From positions 310,001 through 374,000 of the forward strand of contig NZ_JAPNLH010000001.1 of NCBI RefSeq assembly GCF_026627425.1: DNA of 64,000 nt, read 5' to 3'. A program made the translations under genes and the position numbers. The notes beneath the pieces were generated by a model that was not told the DNA's origin, did not search any database, and saw only the letters and a list, made by a program, of their open reading frames with translations. Shown here in pieces: positions 55,334-63,654 of the stretch. Source of the stretch: Arthrobacter endolithicus (GTDB taxonomy: Bacteria > Actinomycetota > Actinomycetes > Actinomycetales > Micrococcaceae). Within the stretch, counting starts at the first letter, position 1, and each line of letters opens with the position of its first letter.

Positions 55334-55903
55334 TTATGTTGCGGCGAGCACCGGGGCGATGGCTAGACAGGCGTGGGAGCGCAGGTAGTAAGTTGGCGGC
55401 CAGGGTGCGCCAACCCGAATTTGTGTCGGGTCGGGGCGGATGAGTAGGACTGACTCTGGCCAGATAGCAAACGTTCCGTTCTCGATCCAGCCTGGCTGAA
55501 CGTAGCCAAACTTGTTCCAGCGGATGGTTGCCCAAGAGCCAGTCGGTTGGATTTCTTCGAAACTGAGGACGGTGATCTCAGCGGTGGCTTCGTGTTCACC
55601 TTTGATCCGGGATAGGTATTCCCACTGCCTGTTGGCAAATTGCTGCCACTGTCGCCGATTCTGAATGCGTCGAGACCAACGCCAAGCGGTAAAACCTGCG
55701 GCTAGGGCTACGACGGCCAGCGAGATCCACACGCCGGTAGGCGGAGGCCAAGAAAGAGCAACCACGGCGAGTACATACACGAGAACCACGCCGGCGATGG
55801 TGGTCATCGCGACGAGGAGGCCGCTGCTGAGCTGTGGCTTGACCATCGGATTAACCTCCATTGCCGCCTCCTCCGACTTCATTCTAAATTTCCCATCCGA
55901 CAT
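55334..55903 (-). CDS. Two-span membrane protein of the relaxase operon
   Basis: A 189-residue protein; ATG 55903 overlaps the relaxase stop by 20 bases, or ATG 55882 would follow it. Two helices (LLVAMTTIAGVVLVYVLAVVALS and WISLAVVALAAGFTAW) are near residues 28-72, followed by a soluble ~110-residue domain with a PTGSWATIRWNKFGYV segment. No family recognised. It is co-transcribed with the relaxase and may be a conjugation accessory. Confidence 0.6.
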   Translation of the reverse strand: MSDGKFRMKSEEAAMEVNPMVKPQLSSGLLVAMTTIAGVVLVYVLAVVALSWPPPTGVWISLAVVALAAGFTAWRWSRRIQNRRQWQQFANRQWEYLSRIKGEHEATAEITVLSFEEIQPTGSWATIRWNKFGYVQPGWIENGTFAIWPESVLLIRPDPTQIRVGAPWPPTYYLRSHACLAIAPVLAAT

Positions 55904-58900
55904 TGGTAAGGGCGGGACTGACAGGAACTTTCACGGTAGCCGCTCCATTGCTGGCGGCTGCGGTGTTCTGCATCCGGGCAAGTTCAGTTTCGAGTTGTCG
56001 CCGGTCGTTGGAGCGTTCCCATTCGTAATTCGCCGGGGGTGGCCCCAATGGTTCGGGGTCCTCCCCGATGAGCCAGCGGTCTCTGTATATGGCGATACGT
56101 TCCACCAATGTGTTTCGGTCAATCGCTGTACTGCCGTCGGGGAGCGAGTCTGTTAGCCGCCTTGTCCACGGCGAAGTGCCAGCCAACGCCTTCACCGTCA
56201 GGTCCTGAACTCTGGAGGCCGCGAGGCTGCGTACCTGGGCAATCATGTCCGTCAGGTCTGCCCGGCTACTGGCGACGTCCTCGTGCAGCCAATCGTCGAG
56301 GCTAGACGACTTGCTGTTACTGACCAGGCGTAGCCGTGAATGCAGGACAGCCATAACGTCCTTGGATTCGCCGGGACGCCGAAGCGTGTGCTCAAGCGTC
56401 ACCGCGGCCGTATGTGGCTGGGTAGCGATGGCCCGTCTCCATGCGGCGACGCCCGCACCCCACGACGGCGCAGATTCCAGACTGCTCGAAACGCCCGGAT
56501 GGAAACGTTCGACGGCGGCGCGCAGGTCATCTGCCGCGGCGATCTGCGCGAGGTAATCGTACTCGGCGGCAAGGCGGTGCAGCGAGTTTGTGTTCTCGTG
56601 TTCGTCGGCGACCTCGTGGGCGGTCCGCTCGGCACCTTGGGCTGCCAGGACTTCACCCAGGATGTCCAGCCAGGTCGCTTCGGGCGCTTTGTGCAGCTCG
56701 TCGTCGCGAGCGGGACCGGATTCACAGACGTAGGCGCTGTTGCTGTCCCGCCCGCGTGTCATGCCTACGTAGAACAGCTCACGCGTCAGGCACCCCTGTG
56801 TCAGCAACGTGTGGCTGGTATCGACTGTGATGCCCTGGGAACGATGCGCCGTCGTCGCATATCCAAGCTCGGTTGCCTCCACGAGGTACTCGCTACTTAG
56901 CCGGATGCTCCTGCCCGTATCGAGCCGGCGGCCCACAGTTGATCCGTCATGGCTCGGCCTCGCAGTGATCCTGATGAGAGTGCCATTGCGGATGAAATCG
57001 CCGGAATCATCGATGAGGCGCCGGTCGTTCTTCCGGGCAATAACGGTGTCACCCCGGCCGGCGCTGAGCCCGTCGCTCAGACGCACTGTCCGCCCAGCAT
57101 CAACCCTGCCCTGATCCACCAGCTCGGCATGGGCGCGTTCATTGAGGACCGCGACGGTCTCGTTGTCCGGCGCAATGAGAATGGAAGAAACCCCGGCCTG
57201 GATGTCCGATGCCCACCGCTCATATGCCTGATCGATCATCTCCAGGTATTCGCCTTGGTGGAAACGCCCATGCGACGCGTATGCCTGGATCGCCCTAAAG
57301 TCACCCACGCGCAGCAGGAGTGACGCAGGCCCTTCCCACTCATTACTGAACCTGCGCACACTGGTCAATTGAACCGCCTTGCCCTGCCGGTCCAACCAGC
57401 CCAGGATCCCACCGGCATCGATCGCATCGAGCTGCGCAGGATCACCCACCAGAACGATCTTCGCGCTGGCATCACGCGCCTGATGTACCAGGGCCGCCAG
57501 TTGCACGGTCGAAACCATCGACGCTTCATCAATGATCACCAACTGATTGCGCCGGAAAGTCCACTGCTCCTGGCGCATGGCCAAATCAGCCATCCGCTGC
57601 GCCGCCCTGATCCGTTGCCACGGGGACGGCGAATCAGCAGCTTCCAAGTCCCGAAACTGTTCCGCCCGATGGGCGGCACCTTGTCCCACCGTTTCGTACA
57701 ACCATTTGGCCACATTCTCAGCCGCCAAGCCCAGCTTCCTGCCGAGCACCTCGGCGCTCGCGGCTGCCGGGGCAAGTCCGACGACGCTGCCCGCACCGTA
57801 GGCCTGTTCCCAGCCATCGCGGATGGCGGCCATGGTGGTGGTCTTGCCTGACCCTGCGGGGCCGACGACGGCGTCAAGGAACCTGCCGCTGGAAAGCACC
57901 TCATGTGCTGCGGCGCTTTGATCTGGGGCTAGCGCTCCCCGGCCCGGGCCGTTGTGGTTTTGGGCGAGGAACGTGTCGGTGAGGTCGGGCGCGATGGCGG
58001 GTCCGCCGTCGTCGTTCCTGGCGTCCATGACCAGCTGCTCATCGGCGAGGATGCCGATGTCGGTGTACAGGCGGGTGCCGTGGAATTCGAAGACGGCGTG
58101 ACCGGCGAAGGCGAGGTCATCGCCGGCTTTGAGCGGGACCTTGTAGCGGTAGGCGTTGAGCGCGACGCACTGGGACTCGCCGGCTGTGGTGACGGCGTCA
58201 ATCATGTGGCGGCGGTCAGCAGGGGAGGCACATCGGATTTCGGCGCAGATACGCTCCGCCTCGGCCAGGAGGTTCCAGCGGTTCCAAGTGGCTCGGCGAT
58301 GAGCCACTGCCAACCGTGCGGCGGCGGCAGCGGCGTTGACCCACGGTTCGGTGAGGTCTGCGGCGGTAACGGGGCGTTCATGTGAGCGGTTGATGGTGTG
58401 GCGGATGACCTGGACGGGCTCAAAGTCAAGCCGCACGGCCCGGGACCGCCAGCCTGCGGCAAGGTCGCTTAGGGGTCGCGGTTCCTTGCCCTTGGCTAGT
58501 CTGGTGGACAGTGTGGCCTGCTGGCGCAGCTTGACGACCATGGTGGGGGAGGGTCCCCGGCCGTGTTCCATCGTCCAAGCTTGGATGAGGCGGTCTTTCT
58601 CCTCGTCGATGCGCCGGGACCGGTTGGAGAATTCATGAATTAGGGAGTCATCGACACCCACGAGCTCATGGCGCGGGTTGCGCTCGCGGTTGGCGGGTGG
58701 GCGAAAGCCCGGGACCGCGCCCAGCCGTTCCTGCAACCGGTCAAAGAGCAGGCCGTTGTAGTGTTCACTGGCCGCCACGGTCGCCTTGTAGAGCGTACGT
58801 GAATCCACGGTGGACCATGCGCCGTCCGTAGCCCGCTGCACCCTGTTGGCGACGACGAGATGCGTGTGGAGCTGTGGATCGCGGGCACGCGATTCCCAAT

Positions 58901-59432
58901 GGTCAAACGCAGCGGCGACTGCGCCTTTTGTGGCAACGTGGGAGACACCGCCCCGACCGGTGCGGGTGTGGATGGCAGATTCCTCAAGCCACTCGAGGAC
59001 CTGGTTTACGGCGTCGTGGTGGGCGGCGAGGACCTGCTGCTGAACGTCGTGCGGAGCCAGCGCCCACAAGACGGAAACGGACTTGGGGACGCTGAAGGTC
59101 AGGTCGAACCCGGCAACGGCGACGCGTTGAATTTCCTCGCCATTGCGGTGGGCGACGGTGGTTTCGCCGTGGTGTCGGCCCAACGGCTGATGCGTGTCGG
59201 GGTGGTTTGCGTCGGTGAAGACGGCGCTGGCGTCGTCACTGGTGACGAGGTCGAGCCTTGAGCGGTTGACGCCTTCAAGACCGCTGCCGAGCCAGCGGCC
59301 CGGGGGAGTGCCGGTCTTCATGTAGTAGCTGGTGGCATCGCCTGGGGTGAGGGGGACGTCGTCGTGCATGGTGGTTTTCAGCAGGTACTTGACGCCGCTG
59401 TGCGCGGTCAGCCGGGCGATGGAGACCGTCAT
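55884..59432 (-). CDS. MobF-type relaxase-helicase (TraA/TrwC-like)
   Basis: A 1,182-residue bifunctional conjugation protein. The N-terminal relaxase has catalytic Tyr residues in DATSYYMKTGTPPG (~36), then FDLTFSVPKSVSVLWAL (~110) and the metal-binding His triad in DPQLHTHLVVANRVQ (~185). The C-terminal half is an SF1 helicase with Walker A VVGPAGSGKTTTMAAI (~527), VIIDEASMVST, and the later motif ATTAHRSQGITVDT. It nicks the oriT strand, stays attached and unwinds it. ATG 59432 overlaps the upstream stop (ATGA). The strand is opposite to the T4SS genes. Confidence 0.95.
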   Translation of the reverse strand: MTVSIARLTAHSGVKYLLKTTMHDDVPLTPGDATSYYMKTGTPPGRWLGSGLEGVNRSRLDLVTSDDASAVFTDANHPDTHQPLGRHHGETTVAHRNGEEIQRVAVAGFDLTFSVPKSVSVLWALAPHDVQQQVLAAHHDAVNQVLEWLEESAIHTRTGRGGVSHVATKGAVAAAFDHWESRARDPQLHTHLVVANRVQRATDGAWSTVDSRTLYKATVAASEHYNGLLFDRLQERLGAVPGFRPPANRERNPRHELVGVDDSLIHEFSNRSRRIDEEKDRLIQAWTMEHGRGPSPTMVVKLRQQATLSTRLAKGKEPRPLSDLAAGWRSRAVRLDFEPVQVIRHTINRSHERPVTAADLTEPWVNAAAAAARLAVAHRRATWNRWNLLAEAERICAEIRCASPADRRHMIDAVTTAGESQCVALNAYRYKVPLKAGDDLAFAGHAVFEFHGTRLYTDIGILADEQLVMDARNDDGGPAIAPDLTDTFLAQNHNGPGRGALAPDQSAAAHEVLSSGRFLDAVVGPAGSGKTTTMAAIRDGWEQAYGAGSVVGLAPAAASAEVLGRKLGLAAENVAKWLYETVGQGAAHRAEQFRDLEAADSPSPWQRIRAAQRMADLAMRQEQWTFRRNQLVIIDEASMVSTVQLAALVHQARDASAKIVLVGDPAQLDAIDAGGILGWLDRQGKAVQLTSVRRFSNEWEGPASLLLRVGDFRAIQAYASHGRFHQGEYLEMIDQAYERWASDIQAGVSSILIAPDNETVAVLNERAHAELVDQGRVDAGRTVRLSDGLSAGRGDTVIARKNDRRLIDDSGDFIRNGTLIRITARPSHDGSTVGRRLDTGRSIRLSSEYLVEATELGYATTAHRSQGITVDTSHTLLTQGCLTRELFYVGMTRGRDSNSAYVCESGPARDDELHKAPEATWLDILGEVLAAQGAERTAHEVADEHENTNSLHRLAAEYDYLAQIAAADDLRAAVERFHPGVSSSLESAPSWGAGVAAWRRAIATQPHTAAVTLEHTLRRPGESKDVMAVLHSRLRLVSNSKSSSLDDWLHEDVASSRADLTDMIAQVRSLAASRVQDLTVKALAGTSPWTRRLTDSLPDGSTAIDRNTLVERIAIYRDRWLIGEDPEPLGPPPANYEWERSNDRRQLETELARMQNTAAASNGAATVKVPVSPALTNVGWEI

Positions 59433-59986
59433 CGGGAGTTTGCCGGGATTTTCGTGTTCCAGCTTCGACGTCGGAAGATCTCCGCGGTGGGCCGGTCGAG
59501 GGGGATGCCGAGATGGTTGGTGAGCTGGAGCATGCGGACGGCGATCTGCATCAGATCCTGCAGGTCTGCCTTTCGGTCCTTCAGAATTCGCGAGACCTCT
59601 AGCTTCAGTTCCACCGTTTCAGCCTTGGTTTCTGCGAGTTGACCACACAGGTCTAGGCGCTGGGCGCTCATAAGGTGCAGCTGGGACCGTTGTTCGTCGA
59701 TGACTTTGTCTCTGGCAAAGATGGTTTCATGGGACTTGGACAGGACCACGGCTGTTCCAGATTGCAGGCTGTGCCGGTATTGCTTTTCGGCCGTTAACAA
59801 TCGTGCGTTCCCACTGGCGCGTTCGACGGCGACCAGCGTTTGGGTGCTTACTCGAGCTGTGGTTTGTCGCGTGTAGCGGCGGCGGCGTTCGCGGGCGCGT
59901 CCGGAGCACTTTGCTGAACAGTACAACTGTGTAGCCCGTCTTGGTTCAAATGGGGCTTGGCATTCTGGGCACTTTTGCGTAGACAC
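59429..59986 (-). CDS. Zinc-ribbon coiled-coil protein preceding the relaxase
   Basis: A 185-residue protein starting GTG 59986. The N-terminus is a zinc ribbon: QKCPECQAPFEPRRATQLYC and CSGRARERRRRY. The middle ~100 residues are a long predicted coiled coil (DEQRSQLHLMSAQRLDLCGQ; ETVELKLEVSRILKDRK). Overlap with the relaxase start indicates coupled translation. Its small DNA-binding plus coiled-coil design fits a relaxosome accessory protein that binds oriT, but that is inference. Confidence 0.7.
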   Translation of the reverse strand: MSTQKCPECQAPFEPRRATQLYCSAKCSGRARERRRRYTRQTTARVSTQTLVAVERASGNARLLTAEKQYRHSLQSGTAVVLSKSHETIFARDKVIDEQRSQLHLMSAQRLDLCGQLAETKAETVELKLEVSRILKDRKADLQDLMQIAVRMLQLTNHLGIPLDRPTAEIFRRRSWNTKIPANSR

Positions 59987-60347
59987 ATAGATTCATGGCC
60001 GCTTGGGCCGTGGCCACCATGACTGCCCGTGGGACTTCCTGCCACGGGCGCGGCCTTGGGTGCCAGACGTGTGACGCTCTTACTGTGACGATGGCATGCC
60101 TCTAAATCGATGATTTTCCTGAAGCGGTCAGCTGCACGGTGGCGCGTTGGCAAATGCGCCTGGTGATCTCGGCGGACGGAGCACGGCATGGTGGCGGGCG
60201 GGGGAAGTGTGGCAGAGGGGAGGGCTACAGGGTGGGATTCCGGCGGCTTGTCTTCGTGGGGCTGTCGGTGATTGGATTTCGAGTCGGAGCCATTCGGTTT
60301 TCCGCGGGGGGTGAATTCTGACGCTCGGGGTTGGTAGTCTCCACTTC
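59987..60347. other. Divergent intergenic region, candidate oriT
   Basis: 361 bp between the divergent relaxase operon and the HTH-HA gene, without a gene. It has an inverted repeat gcccgtgg (60025-60032) / ccacgggc (60042-60049) with a 9-base spacer, a second ggcgc...gcgcc pair near 60132-60152, and a purine-rich run ggcgggcgggggaagtg. Relaxase genes commonly sit beside oriT, so this is the best candidate in the window. No nick site consensus was found. Confidence 0.4.
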
Positions 60348-61004
60348 ATGGCTAAAAGCGGCCCTGAGGGTGAGACGGTGCGGATGTTCCGTGCTGGCAT
60401 CCCGGCTGCCACGATTATTAGACTGACCGGCGTCCCGCGGTCGACGGTATTTCGGCGGATCCAGGTCGCGAAGGAGCGTGATTCAACATTGCGTTCTGAT
60501 CACATCGCGAGCTGGAAGCCGACCCCGGAGCGGGAGACCAAGGCCATTCCGTCGGGTTGGGAGACACGGGCCCAAACGATCCGTGAATATCGAGAACGGA
60601 CGGGTTGCTGGCCAGACCAGCATTCGCAGGACGCCGAGGCGAGGGCCATGGCCCGATGGCTGGCGGAGCGGCTGGCCGCGTGGCGTCATCTTGAGTTGCC
60701 GTGCGGGCACGAGGCGTGGCTTGATGAGCAGATTCCGGGATGGAAGCAACCATCTCGGGCTGTCCGGGATGCGCAGCGTTGGGTGGAACGACTCGACCAG
60801 TTGGTGACCTTCACGTCGCAGACAGGATCGTGGCCGCGGTACCCGGGGGCAGCTGATGACCATGAGCGGGTTCTTGGTGTGTGGCGGCATGTGCAGCGAC
60901 AAAAGCTCAGCCAGGGAACCCTCCCTCCGGAGCAGCTCGCCGCTCTTGATTCACAAGCTCCAGGCTGGCAGGGGCCTAAGGATCAGGGACGGCGGAAGTC
61001 TTAG
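60348..61004 (+). CDS. HTH plus helicase-associated (HA) repeat protein
   Basis: A 218-residue protein and paralogue of the frameshifted gene at 44825. It has an N-terminal HTH (MFRAGIPAATIIRLTGVPRS and TVFRRIQVAKERD), then two HA-type repeats: TRAQTIREYRERTGCWPDQH with the Trp-rich end HEAWLDEQIPGW, and VERLDQLVTFTSQTGSWPRY with VLGVWRHVQRQKLSQG and PEQLAALDSQAPGW. HA domains probably bind nucleic acid. It reads divergently from the relaxase operon and could regulate transfer genes. Intact, unlike its relative. Confidence 0.7.
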   Translation: MAKSGPEGETVRMFRAGIPAATIIRLTGVPRSTVFRRIQVAKERDSTLRSDHIASWKPTPERETKAIPSGWETRAQTIREYRERTGCWPDQHSQDAEARAMARWLAERLAAWRHLELPCGHEAWLDEQIPGWKQPSRAVRDAQRWVERLDQLVTFTSQTGSWPRYPGAADDHERVLGVWRHVQRQKLSQGTLPPEQLAALDSQAPGWQGPKDQGRRKS

Positions 61005-61016
61005 CACCCTCCGGCC

Positions 61017-61298
61017 TTACTGTTGCCGGTCGCGTGGGTTTTTCTTTCGTTCAGTCTTTTGTTCGATCCTTGTGCGTTGTCCCGGGCGGAGGGCTCCGGG
61101 ACCGGCTCCTTCCCAGGGATGGCCGTTGTGGTGTTTGCGTTGGATCCGGCGTACTTCTTTGAGCGTGGCGGCTTCGATGAGTTCGGAGATCGACGCGTAG
61201 CCTTCGGCGTGGCCGGCGGCCAGGAACGCGGCCCGTACCTGGTCCGCGTCTTCACGGGTGAAGTAGGGGGCGAAGGAGGAGGGTTTGTTTTTACTCAT
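61017..61298 (-). CDS. ParB C-terminal-like (ribbon-helix-helix) DNA-binding protein
   Basis: A 93-residue protein from ATG 61298, with AAAGGAA upstream. The core FAPYFTREDADQVRAAFLAAG, EGYASISELIEAATLKEVRR and QRKHHNGHPW matches the C-terminal domain of small centromere-binding ParB proteins of actinobacterial plasmids, an RHH-type fold. The basic C-terminal tail (RTRIEQKTERKKNPRDRQQ) is probably DNA-binding. A role in segregation or in ICE maintenance is suggested; no ParA partner is seen nearby. Confidence 0.72.
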   Translation of the reverse strand: MSKNKPSSFAPYFTREDADQVRAAFLAAGHAEGYASISELIEAATLKEVRRIQRKHHNGHPWEGAGPGALRPGQRTRIEQKTERKKNPRDRQQ

Positions 61299-61593
61299 CG
61301 GTTCCTTTACTGTCCCAAGGGACGGGGCCGCCCCGGTAACTGCCGGAGACGGTGCTTGCCCTGGCCCGGCGGACCTCTGCCATCGTGAACGTGTTCGCCA
61401 GTTCCGCCCTGATGTGCCGTTCACAGTCCTGGAGGATGAGCTGGCGGCGCGCGGTCAGGTCAGCCAGGCTGTCCATTCCTGTCTTCTCGTCGTGGTGGCC
61501 TTGGGCCAGGCCGGTCTCGTACCCTGACATCCAGATCCGCCATGCCAGCGGATCGGCGGTGATGAAGGCGGCCAGTTCTTCCTCTCCCATCAT
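61291..61593 (-). CDS. Hypothetical protein upstream of the ParB-like gene
   Basis: A 100-residue protein from ATG 61593; its stop overlaps the ParB-like start by eight bases, so they are coupled. Mostly helical (MMGEEELAAFITADPLAWRI; RRQLILQDCERHIRAELANT). No known family; probably a partner of the ParB-like protein by position. Confidence 0.6.
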   Translation of the reverse strand: MMGEEELAAFITADPLAWRIWMSGYETGLAQGHHDEKTGMDSLADLTARRQLILQDCERHIRAELANTFTMAEVRRARASTVSGSYRGGPVPWDSKGTDE

Positions 61594-61599
61594 GGCCCC

Positions 61600-61881
61600 T
61601 CACTTCCCCGCACCAGCGGTCGCTGGCGTGCTGGCCTTGGTGTGGAACGCTGCGATGGCCTGGTCAATCATGTCCGGGCGGAGTCCCGACCAGTGGAAGT
61701 GATCATCCACGATAACGATGGGGGCCTGGGAATACCCGAGCTCTTCGGTGACGTATTCCAGTGCGGCGGGCGTCGTGGTCAGGTCGACGTCCCGGAAGGG
61801 AATCCCCGCGGTGGTGAATTTCTCGGCCGTTTTGCGACAGCCGAAGCAGCCGGGCTTGGAATAGAGGGTGATGGTCAGCAT
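61600..61881 (-). CDS. NrdH/glutaredoxin-like protein
   Basis: A 93-residue thioredoxin-fold protein. The N-terminus TITLYSKPGCFGCRKTAEKF carries a CxxC redox pair (CFGC), and the downstream QAPIVIVDDHFHWSGLRPDM holds the cis-Pro loop and the C-terminal region of NrdH. NrdH proteins reduce ribonucleotide reductase or other disulfides. It is six bases upstream of the hypothetical gene and is probably the first gene of this short operon. Plasmids and ICEs of this group often carry such a gene; its partner is unknown. Confidence 0.85.
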   Translation of the reverse strand: MLTITLYSKPGCFGCRKTAEKFTTAGIPFRDVDLTTTPAALEYVTEELGYSQAPIVIVDDHFHWSGLRPDMIDQAIAAFHTKASTPATAGAGK

Positions 61882-61952
61882 GGTCAGTACCTGGGTTTCG
61901 TATGGTCAAAAGTTACGTTCGTCTGTGCTGCTGTATAGGTTTAATTGTACGC

Positions 61953-61970
61953 TTCATTCATATGAATGAA
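61953..61970. promoter_or_regulatory. Perfect 18-bp palindrome upstream of the NrdH-like operon
   Basis: ttcattcatatgaatgaa is a perfect palindrome 72 bp before the NrdH-like start. On the minus strand it is followed by tacaat and tataca, candidate -10 hexamers, so the palindrome would cover the -35 region: a likely operator. The regulator is unknown. Confidence 0.6.
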
Positions 61971-62255
61971 CAGGTGTTTTGGTCTGATGTGACGGGGTTT
62001 TGAGAGGATAGGTGGGCTGTTTCGGGTGTCGTTTCTGGCGTGCGCGGCGCCCGGTGGGTGTGGTGCAGGAACGGATAGAACCTCATCGCCAATCCCCCCA
62101 GCCGCCTGAAAACCCCGGCTCCCCGGCCAAAGGCTCCTGTCCCCACTCACCCTTCTCCCGTCTGTTCATTGGGTCGTCCATGCTGCCTGACACTGGCCCT
62201 GAGCTTTCGGTGCATGAAAGTCATTGCCGCTTGTCCCGTTTTTCGTGTCTGGTCT
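61971..62255. other. Intergenic stretch without a clear gene
   Basis: Short frames on both strands lack ribosome sites or family-like sequence. Its left part may carry the promoter of the NrdH-like operon. Confidence 0.4.
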
Positions 62256-63314
62256 TTAGACCATCCCCATCCCGCCGATTTCGGGGCCGCGGATATGCGG
62301 CGGTTGGTATGCCGTCTGGCGGCTGGTGGCCCAGTCGGAGACGATGCCTTGGCAGACGAGGAGGTCTGTGAGTTGAGCCAGGCGGTAGTCCGGGTCTGCT
62401 TCCAGGGCGCGTTCGAAACATTGGTGGGCTTTGCTGCCGTGGCCTTCCCACCACTGAATGACGCCCAGGCTGGTCAGCACGGGTGCGGCGTCACGACCGT
62501 CAGTACGCAGGTAGAGCTGGAACAGGACCTCGGAGGCGCGGTCGACGCGTTGCCAGCGCGGGATTTGTTTGGTTTGCCCCAGGAGGAGGTCGCGCATGCT
62601 GTCGTCGATGCCAGGGATATCGGCGAGGAGCCTATCTCGGACCGTGATGAACTTCAGGTTTGCGATGAGTTCGGCGGCCTCGTCGTCGGTAGGTTCGCCA
62701 CCGCCGTCGAGCATCTTGTTCCACAGTGTCCTGGCCCGGGTGATGGCGGCCCGCGGATTCATGGCTTCGATCCTGAAACAATGCCGCAGGACTTCGGTGC
62801 TGAGGTCCGGGCGGCCTACGACGGGGATGCGGAAACCCGGTGATGTCTCGATGCTGGATCCGCGGAAGACAAGTTCTGCGTTGAGTTCGCTGGACAGGAT
62901 TCCCTCCAGCGGATGGCTGGTCGCCGCGCCGGTTCCCATGTGCAGATAGTTGGTGAAGGTGGTTTCCCCGATAAGCCAGCCATCCCGAACCATGACTCCT
63001 TGTTCGCTGAGCTTCCCGGTCAGGGATTCCATGACTTCTTCGTGCGGTCGCAGTTGGCCTGGAGCCCAGGGGGTGCTGGTGAAAATACCGAAGACGACGC
63101 CGGTTGCTTCACGATCTGCGCCGACGTTGCGCAGGATGTGCTCGACCAGGTGGTCTGTATTTGTGCCGGGCCGGGGCAGATCGATCCGGAGGGTGCCGCC
63201 GATGCGCCGGTCGTCGATTAGGACGCAAACCAGGCTTTCTTGAGGCCAGAAGCCCAGACTATGGCCTATGAGGGCGATGAAGTCGTCAGGGGTTTTGATA
63301 CTGAGCTTTTCCAT
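62256..63314 (-). CDS. DUF4192 protein
   Basis: A 352-residue protein with GGAGG five bases before ATG 63314. The N-terminal DUF4192 core is visible: DFIALIGHSLGFWPQESLVC, VLIDDRRIGGTLRIDLP, and the repeat block FQLYLRTDGRDAAPVLTSLG, with the TPR-like GSKAHQCFERALEADPDYRL near the C-terminus. DUF4192 proteins are found across actinobacteria, often near plasmid or mobile regions; function unknown. Confidence 0.85.
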   Translation of the reverse strand: MEKLSIKTPDDFIALIGHSLGFWPQESLVCVLIDDRRIGGTLRIDLPRPGTNTDHLVEHILRNVGADREATGVVFGIFTSTPWAPGQLRPHEEVMESLTGKLSEQGVMVRDGWLIGETTFTNYLHMGTGAATSHPLEGILSSELNAELVFRGSSIETSPGFRIPVVGRPDLSTEVLRHCFRIEAMNPRAAITRARTLWNKMLDGGGEPTDDEAAELIANLKFITVRDRLLADIPGIDDSMRDLLLGQTKQIPRWQRVDRASEVLFQLYLRTDGRDAAPVLTSLGVIQWWEGHGSKAHQCFERALEADPDYRLAQLTDLLVCQGIVSDWATSRQTAYQPPHIRGPEIGGMGMV

Positions 63315-63654
63315 GATGCCTCCGCGCGCCGGTACCGCCGGCTAATGCCAGCTGCACCTACTCATGGCTAGTGGGAGCGCCGACTACCTGACCGCGCAGC
63401 CGGTGCGTGCCGTCAGGTCCGGAGGAGCGTTAAGCCGCGAAACTGGTAATCGAAGATCGCAATGAGCCATCGGTGCAGGCGGGCAGCGGCTATCTACACA
63501 GCCGTTTCCAGTAGGCTCAGATTCTGGTTTGTCACGTCAACGCGGCTGGTAAAGAATCCGGCAACGACGCAGCTCCCGTATACAGCGGCCGGCCTTCCTG
63601 AACGTATACGAATAACGGCGCCCCTGAGGAGGGCTTTTAGAGCCTGGAGCCCTT
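63315..63654. other. Intergenic region upstream of the DUF4192 gene
   Basis: 340 bp without a supported gene. It must hold the promoter of the DUF4192 gene, read toward the left; no clear -35/-10 pair or terminator was recognised. Confidence 0.4.
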
